From: Chara braunii
Lineage: Eukaryota > Streptophyta > Charophyceae > Charales > Characeae
Assembly: GCA_003427395.1 (NCBI GenBank)
Contig: BFEA01000391.1
Span: 263,573 to 289,235 of the forward strand
Reading direction: 5' to 3'
DNA length: 25,663 nucleotides
Notes under the pieces: model-generated
What the model was told of the DNA's origin: nothing
Databases searched by the model: none
What the model saw: the letters and a program-made list of their open reading frames with translations, nothing else
In this document: one piece after another, positions 18,371 to 25,663 of the stretch
Layout of the letters: each line of letters opens with the position of its first letter
How positions within the stretch are numbered: position 1 is the stretch's first letter
Translations under genes and position numbers: made by a program

Positions 18371-19278
18371 GAGTCAGGCCATCCAATCTTATGCAACATG
18401 CCTGACTCAACCATTGAGTATACACGAACAGGTTGCACAACTACTTTTCTCTTCCTTTGGGAGATGACTAAGCCATTCATTTTATAAACAATGCTTAGTC
18501 GCCCTGAACTGTTTAATATCCAAGTTTTATATATCTCTCTGAACTTTAATCTTCAAGGTGGGCGTATGACTAAGCCATTCATCTTAGAAACAATGCTCAG
18601 TCGGCCCAAGTTACCTTCAATTATATTCTTAATTGTACTCTCTTCAATTTATGATAAGCTATAGTCAGACCATCCAATCTTATGGAACCCGTGTCTGACT
18701 AACCTGTTTTTAATAGGATAACAATAACGTATAGCCAAGTTATAACCTTGGGTTCCAGCATGTACGAGGCTTTGAGCCAGACCCCCTGAACTTACAGAAG
18801 GGTCTAACTCTCTGCCAGATTCATTTCTATCTGAACCATCATGTGTGTGGCATTGAGTCAAACCCCCTGAGTTTACAGAAGGATCTGCCCCTTTGCCAAG
18901 GATTACCCCCTCACAATAAAAGCAGGAAGAGGCCGAGTCACCTGAACTTACAGAACAGCTCAGCCCCCTCGTTCAAGAACAAGGAAACTTAAGAAAACCC
19001 AAAAAAAACAAGGCAATTCACGGTACCTAAACTTATAGAGCGCCCTGAGCTCCTGAAAATCAAACACAATCAAGCCCTCACAAGTCAGAGCAGTCAGGTC
19101 ACCTAAACTTATAGAGCGTCCTAACCCTCCATGCGATTCACAGCACCAGGTATCCCCAAGCTTATGGGGACATCCCAACCTCCAGAGCGATTAGACCCCC
19201 TAAACTTATAAAAGGGTCTGACGCTCCATGCAGTCCAAAATAAAACAAAGCACTGGGTCTCCCCAAACTTATGGGGAC
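18371..19278. repeat. Array of about a dozen short stem-loop units
   Basis: Irregularly spaced units (roughly 50-110 bases apart) each have a short inverted repeat around a conserved core, CATCCAATCTTATG or CATTCAT in the first four and CTTA(T/C)-containing CTGAACTTACAG or CTAAACTTATA in the rest. Examples: GAGTCAGGC/GCCTGACTC (18371-18379/18400-18408), GACTAAGC/GCTTAGTC (18466-18473/18493-18500), AGTCAGAC/GTCTGACT (18663-18670/18693-18700), AGACCC/GGGTCT (18779-18784/18800-18805 and 19193-19198/19214-19219), TCCCC/GGGGA (19153-19157/19166-19170 and 19260-19264/19273-19277). Some middle units pair weakly. Confidence 0.65.
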
Positions 19279-22200
19279 CTCCCAGCCCTAACGACCCAAT
19301 CAAATGGCACGCAATACTGCCTTCCTCCCAACCTTCCCCCAGATGCATTCCCCTTTGTTCACAATCTGCCTTCAGTCAAAAAACAAAACTGAAACTGGAT
19401 TCGCACAACCATTTCCTTTACTTCGGTCTGACTTATGTCCTGAACGTGAACCCAAAGTCAAATACAGGGTGCACACCATACATTCAGTCAACCATAGAGA
19501 GATGTACAGATAGGGGTTACAACTGGGTTTATAGAAGGAGTCAGGGAATTACCACCCAGTTCCCTGCCTCCAGGACTCCGCCTGAGTCCCGGCAGAGCTC
19601 CCGCAATCGGTGGGGCAAACCTCCCACAGAGGCCTTTGCGCGGATTACGGGTTGCAATCCCGCCTGCCGCCTTCCTCCCAGTGCCAGGAGACTAGACTTA
19701 GAGTCATTAGGAAATGAGTAAAGTCAGTCTCTCAAGATACCAGAGAGGTACTCTCAGACTCGCGTGAGAGGGCCTTGATCCCTTGGTTCGCCTGAGGGCC
19801 CCGCAATGATGGCCAAATAGTGGTAGTTTGGCCAACTTATGAAGTCGAATTGCCGAATCAATCACCTGGTGACCTTCTAATCCACAGCACTAACCCCTTG
19901 CTTGCAAGGTCCGACCATCTCTCCGAGCCTCAACACCGCTCCTCGGCTCAAACGCCGCCACATGGCAGCCTGTAACTGTCAGCAGCAGTATGCGGCAATA
20001 TGCAGCAGCCAACAGCGGTACGTGCACTGTCAACAGGCTCAGCAGCCTGCACCGTCGCGGCTGACCCGCAGCAACTTTAATCAATGTATGAGTACTATAC
20101 TGGCCAGTGGGTAAATCCTCAACTCGCAGCCTTCCCGCAGTCCCTCAATCTTCCAGGCCGCGGGGCATATCCGCCTACGCCCACACACTTAGCCAAGCTG
20201 CCCTTCTCACCGTTGCCTCAGTCAAATCGGAAGAGCAACACATCATCCAACAGGTACGTTATTCAGCACCGCGGCTAGCCTCACGCTTGTCTCCTGCTCT
20301 TTTGTTCCACATGCTGATCAACTCCTCAGACAGCACGTAAGTTAGTAAACAACCTCTCAAGCTTCACAACTTCATCTGCAACTGCTTCGCTCGGTTCGGC
20401 AAGCAACTTCCTTGGCCGGAAAGGCGAGCCTTTACCCTCGCTGCTGTTTCCTCACTCCCCTGCATGCACCCGGCACTTGATTCCGCTGCGAACGACCCTG
20501 ACCGCTCCTCGTTGCAAGTCCGCGAGGTCACCGCGCCCCCGGCGCTCATATGCGGGTAGGCCCCGCTCTCTCTCCCTCTCTACGACACCCCTCTGTCACA
20601 GACATTCACCCCTCCTAGAAGGAACATGAACCTCCTACTATAGCCCGACTAGATACACCGTGCCTTTCCCAGCGGCATCTGCAGCGAGGCAAGTCGGACT
20701 TCCCCCATCAACCTCCCTGAGCGGCACACCGAGCGAGGGGTAAGTCTCTACTCCCGTGGCTGGCCTTACGCTGCTCCCTTCTATGGGATGAGCAAAAATC
20801 TACGTGAATTCTTCACAACAGGCAGCCGGATACACGCTCACCTTGCTAACTTCCTTTCCCGAGCCACGGCTCCTGTCGTTCGTCGCACGAAATCCAGCCA
20901 TCGGTCCTAAAAACTAGGCCTACCATTGGACTCGCCCATCTACGAGACGTTAGAATAACACCTTCTCCCACCCTTTTTCATCAAGAAACGGGTGGGGTCG
21001 ATACTTTCCCTCCTCCCTCTTTCTCCCCATCACCATAGCTCGTCGCACTAATATCTTTATCTAACTCTAATTCTAATCAACTAAACCCAAAACTCACTAC
21101 CCCATCGGAACCGCCCTGCCCAAGAACTTCGGTGTAGTATGTTACCTCACTCGAATCCATCGAGGATCGAGTGAGATTCGAATCTTTCACTCCCACCTTC
21201 GCCAGTCCCCGCCATAGCTCCGCGCGGGGCTTGTCTTCACTAATTCCTATTCTTCTAACGTACTGCTAGAACTAACACCACCGTTCAACTCGCCCGGGGC
21301 AAAACCTCCGAAGTTGTCCTTTTCTCCGCCCATTTCCAACGAACAACGGACGATACCTTCACTTTCAGCTCCCTCCTACCCCCCCTATGTCTTCTTCCTT
21401 TCCTCGAGTGAACCCGACGGGAAAATGCGTCCGGATTCACTGCCTCTCCTTTGCTGCCAAGCGCTACCGGTAACCCGGCTTCCCCGTTGCCTCGCTGCCT
21501 GCACTTCGTCGTTTTCCTTCTCCCTCAGCTCCCGGCGGCTCCCCGCTCCAACTCCGTCTCTACATGTACCCGGCGCAGGAACCCATCCGGGTTCATCCCC
21601 CGTTTTTGCAACCTTGCCTCACTCCTCATGCCTAGCGCCCGTCGTTCTGCCTCACCCGCGGAGATCCACTCTGTCTGTCTCCTCGCTACCAATCTCCTCG
21701 CTCTTCTTGCTACGCCCGCCTTCGCCACCCCCTTCACCACGCTCTCCGTCACTCATCCCACTAGCGCACTGCACCGACCAGTGTTCCCCGGTTACAGCGC
21801 CCCGACTGTTTTCAGAGAAAACTTCGGGGAAGCCGGCCGCTGGACGGTTCGATTATCCTTCCGCCCCTACACCCGAGTCTGACAGTCGGTTTGGCACATC
21901 CGTGTGCTGCCGACCTCCGCCACGTCGGCCCTGCCCCCCTCATGCGGAGCTCACTACCGCCTCGGGTTCCCTAAAGGTAAGCTCCCGTACAGGCCAACCG
22001 GTTGTATGGTCAGGGGCGCGGCCTGCTGCCAAGCCTGCAGCGTGGGCTTAGGTGAAGTCGGTCCCGGTGCAAACCTTGGTGGCGGTGGTAGCAAATATAC
22101 TCATATGAGAACTTTGAAGGCCGTAGCGGAGGGGGTTCACCATGAGCTACCTGCGCACAGCCAGCACTGTTGCAGGCCTCACCATGCCCCGAGCCGCCCC

Positions 22201-22426
22201 GCTCAGGGATAGTTCGCCCTCCTCCGGGGCCCAACGGGCATACTCACACTCAAACCTCCCACACACAGATCGTGCGCTGCGGCCGACGCACCCACAAAAG
22301 GGGCCCCGCCACTCTGTTATCTCCCGCCTTGTAGGCTAATCACCCACCGGCTTGCATGCACGTTGAACTCCTTGGCCCGTATTCCAAGATGGGTGGGGTA
22401 GGGGAATTTTGCTAGCATCCCAAACA
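19279..22426. other. Element C interior, right part, no gene seen
   Basis: About 3.1 kb is C-rich and pyrimidine-rich on the plus strand, especially 20400-22000. The longest open frame (21314-22051, plus) is Ser/Pro/Leu-rich with no motif and probably reflects composition. Words such as GCGGCA...GCGAG and GTAAGTC recur around 20660-20750. No known domain or RNA was recognised. Confidence 0.45.
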
Positions 22427-23181
22427 TGTCGGAACCCGATCGAACCCGTCAAAAGAGGCGCGAGCCCAAGTCCTTGACTGGTGCTCCTGCCGACGGCCCT
22501 TAAGAGTCGGTGCCGTGCCCGGGTCAATCGGCACGTCGGAGCATAGCAAAAATTAATTAAAAATACAACGCTAAAAAGAATTTACCTAGAAAACGCCACC
22601 GCCGACCGGACGCCGCCAACGGCAAAACCAAGGGGGATAGACCCGCCAGGCCCTCAACCCCTCGGTCCATTCGTGCTACTCTGATCCCTGCGTCGTCGCT
22701 CGCTCGACCTCGATCCCTAAATCCCTTTGATGAAAGTCTGACGCTGTAACCAATAGCGCTAGGCCCAAGTCTGGGTTTAGCTCTGACCGACGCCTAAATA
22801 AGCGGGCATAGCGCGATGCGCCAACCTACCGAACCGCTTTCAAAAGTCGCATTATGGTCGATGTCGTCCTCCACACACACGCACAGGTCACAGGCAAGCA
22901 CCCCAATCGACGAGACATAATCTTTTTAATCCCTGTTTAATCAGAAGAAAATTTCGGTCGGCGATCCCGCCGACTCCCCAGTCATCAACAAAAAAAAGAG
23001 GATCATGCGGGCCTCAAAAATCCGCACGCCCACACACTCTCTACTCTAGTCAACCATCTTGTCAACGTCGATCACAGACGCAGCCGCGCCTAGCGCGGCA
23101 TACTTCAACTTTAAACCAAACTATTTTCTATCGCTTGCAAAAACCAGGGCGGATACCCTTGTAAGGGTATTCGCGCCGACA
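22427..23181. repeat. Candidate terminal block (possible LTR) of element C
   Basis: This 755-bp block starts TGTCGG and ends CCGACA, perfect inverted hexamers with TG...CA ends. Its right edge is the demonstrated end of the insertion. A purine-rich GGGTGGGGTAGGGG lies about 20 bases before its left edge. The left end of element C also starts TGTCG, but I could not align a matching 755-bp copy there, so the LTR call is tentative. Confidence 0.3.
23149..23174. repeat. 26-bp palindrome next to the right end of element C
   Basis: ATACCCTT (23153-23160) and AAGGGTAT (23163-23170) form a perfect stem around GT. The stem extends through a G-T pair to GCG/CGC, 12 pairs in total, and stops seven bases before the element end. 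Confidence 0.8.
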
Positions 23182-23514
23182 ATGTACCTCAAATAGCTGC
23201 CCCCAACCACAGAGATAATCTCACCAGATGACCAGATGTCGATTGTGATGACCAGTCATTGCTTCGGCACAACCAACATTGCACGCCGTTCCACCTCAGC
23301 ACCAATCGCACATTAGATAGTTCTCATCACACTGCCCTGACCACATTACACATCTCGTAGCCTTTCTGGCGATCCCCTCACCTCTTGGGTCGCCACTCAC
23401 TCGTCTCCGCCCTCCTCACTACACACCACTTACGATCCAACTCACCAAGCAAACCTCATGTATGTACCACATTAGGCAGAAGACAAGCGCCAGATGAGCG
23501 CAATCGTACCACAA
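23182..23514 (-). other. PBS-proximal leader of element B
   Basis: Leader sequence between the PBS and the insertion point of element C, read on the minus strand. TGTGGTTGGGGGCAGC (complement near 23197-23212) matches element A near 3400, and weaker colinear similarity covers the rest. No open frame of note. Confidence 0.75.
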
Positions 23515-23525
23515 CCCTGATACCA
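23515..23525 (-). other. Primer-binding site of element B
   Basis: Minus-strand TGGTATCAGGG lies two bases after the 5' LTR end. It matches the tRNA-Met type PBS TGGTATCAGAG with one mismatch (A to G), and homology fades sooner than in element A. Confidence 0.8.
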
Positions 23526-23527
23526 AT

Positions 23528-24450
23528 TGCAAGGAAGATTAGCAATAGCAAACTTCAGCAATCAAACACCATCATACATATGAGTCTAGATAGTCGTGAC
23601 CTCGAACCAACAGCAGAATTGCATCACGAGATTCACCAAATAAGAACACACCAAGAGTTCATAATTGAGAATGCTGAAATAGTCCCATCATCATCATCAA
23701 CGAAGAACCAGAGTTGACATCCTATCTGGCGCTCGGCGCCCAGACTACACGTGGCAGATCCTATCTAGCCTATACCACAATGCCGAAGTTGACGACAGCA
23801 GCTCTCCCGAAGTACGAGCATACAGCGACCAATGTCGCACGCTTCCAGCACCAGGTATGTCTCTCGCCTTACTCACAACCTAGTTCCCCAACACACAGAT
23901 GCCAATTGCACCCAAGGACCACCCTGCGCCACACCCAGCTTACAGCAGCGCAGCTCGGCTATGGCTGCCTGCTCCTTCCCTGCTCGCCCGTGAGCGCGTA
24001 GGCGCCAGCCAGCAATTAGCGCAGCAGCGCTTGCGCAGCATGCAGCCAGCACCCCAATGCCGAATGAGGAGGCAGGCCCTTTGCTATATCGAAGTGGCCT
24101 GCTTGCGTCCAGTCCCAGGAAGCTTCCAGTAGGCCCCGGTAGCCTGAGGCCCAGCATGATCGAGAACAGGCCTGGGGCCTAATGTGGTTGCATGCGCCTA
24201 ACTGCCTTTGGCATGTGTTTGGCCCAGTACCCGTATCCAGCCCAGGGCCTGCTTTGCATTCATTCCCACAGGCGGCCCAGGGCCTGGGTTCTCTGAACCA
24301 ACTGGCGCTGCGCAACTGCCTGAATTTCCTTAGTTGCGCAGAGACCGAAATAAGGCCCTGAGGGGCCTCGTCGAGCCTGCCTTCTCTTAGGGCGGCCGAC
24401 AGGCTCCCAAAAAGGGGCCGAATGGGCGTCATAGAGGCAGTGGCCTCACA
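23528..24450 (-). repeat. 5' LTR of element B
   Basis: A 923-bp direct repeat of 8427-9348. On the minus strand it starts TGTGAGGCC and ends CTTCCTTGCA. About 35-40 differences from the 3' LTR by eye, mostly single-base. The GGCGCTCGGCGCC hairpin motif is kept at 23728-23740. Confidence 0.95.
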
Positions 24451-24454
24451 CCTA
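24451..24454. repeat. Right target-site duplication of element B
   Basis: CCTA immediately outside the right LTR, matching 8423-8426. Confidence 0.65.
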
Positions 24455-24496
24455 CCTTGTCCTGCTGCAGGGACTGTGTGGCCCTAGTCTACCTAC

Positions 24497-24498
<2 letters not shown>

Positions 24499-24558
<60 letters not shown>
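24499..24558. repeat. (CT)30 microsatellite
   Basis: Uninterrupted CT run of about 60 bases. On the opposite strand it creates an Arg-Glu repeat frame that is not a protein. Confidence 0.97.
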
Positions 24559-24561
<3 letters not shown>

Positions 24562-24767
24562 GCAATCCATTTGCGGATAAAATCAATGTCACACATTTTA
24601 TTGATCACAACCTTCCCAGACCCCACATTATCGACACGTGATCCCACTTCCACACGCCCTCCCCGACATATCCATGCGCAATCCCACACGTAGTCCATAC
24701 ACCTCACAACGAAAACACAAATGGGGCAAAAAATAGTACATAAAAAATGATAAAATAAACTGAGTGG

Positions 24768-24890
24768 GGATCCGGGCCGCCCGGGTGACCGGCAGGGGCA
24801 CGGGGGAGGTCCCGGGTGGCCTGGCCAGGCAGGGCACCCGGTTGGGGGCCGGGCCCCCCCAGCGCACTCACCTGTCGGGGGATTTCGGAC
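24768..24890. other. GC-rich, G-run-bearing patch
   Basis: A sharply bounded G/C-rich stretch with repeated G runs (GGGG, GGGGG) and GGCCnGGC-like words, between an AT-rich block and the GT microsatellite. G-quadruplex formation is possible. No gene seen. Confidence 0.5.
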
Positions 24891-24895
24891 CCCTT

Positions 24896-24978
24896 TGTGT
24901 GTGTGTGTGTGTGTGTGCGTGTGTGTGTGTGGGTGTGGGTGTGTGTGTGTGAGAGAGGGAGAGAGAGAGAGAGAGAGA
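24896..24978. repeat. Compound (GT)n-(GA)n microsatellite
   Basis: GT repeat with a few interruptions (24896-24950), followed directly by a GA repeat (24951-24978). Confidence 0.95.
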
Positions 24979-25663
24979 TGTGTCTGAATCATACTTGCAG
25001 CGCATCTCATGCGCGGGGTGCCACACGCACATGCACGCACGCACAAGTGATGCGGCGCATTAAAAAATAGAAAAACAAAAATGTCCTTGTTGTGTCCAGC
25101 CTCTTTTCGGAAGGATCCCTGCAGCATATTAGATAGGACCCGGCGTCGTAGAGAGATACACTTCAAACTAGTACTCCCTGAGGGTGGGCAGAGAATATAT
25201 AGTCTGGATTCGAATTCAGGTCTGTGCATGTCGGTTATGGGTCACCAATGACTCACCCTTTCTCTGTTTTCTCGCTTTTCTTTTCTTTTCTCGTTTTTCT
25301 TTTCTTAGGAATACGTGCAGTGGCCCTAAGGGCCTTTATTCACCAAATGCACAAAAGACAAAACATATGGTGGCGTATTATTCCACGTTCTGCAGAAGAT
25401 TCATTCTAATTTTGCACATTTCGTGAGTAGTGCAGCCAAGCCCTAAGAGTCACGTGCAGAGACCAACAGGCCCTAGCTACGTGAGCAACCCATAAATGCT
25501 GAAACACAGACCTGAATTCGAATCTTGAGTATATATTCGTCCATCTCGTGCTCTAGTTTATATTGACTGCCTGCCTCGATTTTGGTGGAGGGGTTTGCGC
25601 TACATGTCTGCGAGGACCCTTCAGATAGCCTACATGGGCCGTCTGAGCCGTGTTAAGGGGATC
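24979..25663. other. Right flank, no gene recognised
   Basis: Apart from the inverted repeat at 25185-25545, this stretch shows no recognisable coding or RNA gene. A TTTTCTTTTC-rich tract lies near 25270-25305 and GCCCTAAGGGC near 25323. Confidence 0.5.
25185..25545. repeat. Inverted repeat, possible small foldback or MITE-like element
   Basis: GATTCGAATTCAGGTCTGTG at 25207-25226 is found inverted and perfect at 25505-25524. Weaker inverted similarity extends on both sides (GAATATATA; GGTTATGGGT versus its complement near 25485). The roughly 280-base interior has no gene. It could be a short non-autonomous DNA element; no target duplication was identified. Confidence 0.6.

Larger units (their letters stand above)
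15869..23181. mobile_element. Element C: 7.3-kb non-coding insertion in element B's leader
   Basis: The two halves of B's leader, compared with A's uninterrupted leader, rejoin exactly if 15869-23181 is removed. The insert starts TGTCGAGCGC and ends GCGCCGACA, giving TG...CA ends with near-inverted TGTCG-GCGC termini and an ATGT duplication, as for an LTR-type element. I find no gag, pol, transposase or helicase motif on either strand, so it may be a large non-autonomous retrotransposon derivative or a stack of smaller insertions. A clear pair of long terminal repeats was not found by eye, so class and orientation are open. It post-dates element B. Confidence 0.65.
8427..24450 (-). mobile_element. 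Element B: full-length Ty3/gypsy chromovirus, minus strand, with nested insert
   Basis: A complete LTR retrotransposon outline read on the minus strand: 5' LTR 23528-24450, PBS 23515-23525, leader, gag (14973 to 13000), pol in the -1 frame (protease, RT, RNase H, integrase, chromodomain, about 13003 to 9415), PPT 9349-9361, 3' LTR 8427-9348. Flanking CCTA duplications support a single insertion. The span is 16.0 kb because a 7.3-kb element (C, 15869-23181) sits in the leader; without it B is about 8.7 kb. No env-like gene is present. In-frame stops and frameshifts make it inactive. By eye the two LTRs differ at about 35-40 of 922 positions (about 4%), so the insertion is not recent. Confidence 0.93.

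Noticed and set aside
18371-19278. CRISPR-like reading of the stem-loop array
   Set aside because: Unit spacing is irregular, repeats are not identical, stems vary, and the genome context is eukaryotic.
21314-22051. 245-codon plus-strand open frame
   Set aside because: Ser/Pro/Leu-rich without motifs, in a pyrimidine-rich region where overlapping frames are also open; most likely compositional.
15869-23181. Helitron interpretation of element C because of its terminal hairpin
   Set aside because: It has a flanking duplication and TG...CA ends, lacks a CTRR terminus, and shows no Rep/helicase motif.
24489-25229. 246-codon minus-strand open frame
   Set aside because: It runs through the CT, GA and GT microsatellites and the GC-rich patch, giving Arg-Glu and Thr-His repeats; not a credible protein.

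Overview
The window looks like repeat-dense nuclear DNA of a streptophyte (land plant or charophyte alga). The signs are chromodomain-bearing Ty3/gypsy elements, primer-binding sites complementary to tRNA-Met, long GT/CT/GA microsatellites and no bacterial-style gene organisation. The pol sequences resemble what I associate with the charophyte Chara braunii, but that is an impression from memory and not demonstrated. I found no intact host gene, no rRNA or tRNA gene and no CRISPR array. The sequence contains one ambiguous base (N at 16160).

Layout. (1) 1-2109: flanking DNA with low-complexity and short repeats. (2) 2110-7504, plus strand: element A, a decayed Ty3/gypsy copy with 5' LTR, primer-binding site, leader, a gag reduced to its C-terminal end, and protease, RT, RNase H and integrase broken by frameshifts and stops. 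It is cut off before the end of integrase and has no 3' LTR. (3) 7505-8426: about 0.9 kb of unassigned DNA. (4) 8427-24450, minus strand: element B, a related copy complete in outline. It has both LTRs (922/923 bp, about 4% apart by eye), a 4-bp CCTA flanking duplication, PBS, leader, gag, protease, RT, RNase H, integrase, chromodomain and polypurine tract. (5) Inside B's leader, 15869-23181: element C, a 7.3-kb insertion with TGTCG...CGACA ends and an ATGT duplication. It has no recognisable coding capacity but carries about 123-bp tandem repeats and a long array of short stem-loops. (6) 24451-25663: flanking DNA with CT, GT and GA microsatellites, a GC-rich patch and a small inverted repeat.

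How the parts work together. A and B are copies of one chromovirus lineage facing each other tail to tail, so transcripts across the pair could form long double-stranded RNA. In both, gag ends at a TAG and pol continues in the -1 frame. A carries a correctly phased G GGA AAC heptamer four codons before the gag stop. B carries a degraded version at the identical place and a strong stem-loop just after it. This points to programmed -1 frameshifting for Gag-Pol. The leaders of A and B share a conserved stem-loop region that may be a packaging or dimerisation signal.

No wholly new system is claimed. The best leads are the frameshift signal, the stem-loop array in element C with paired base changes, the conserved leader structure and the stop-codon spectrum of element B. 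One local duplication, 143 bp on each side of the single N, looks like an assembly artefact.
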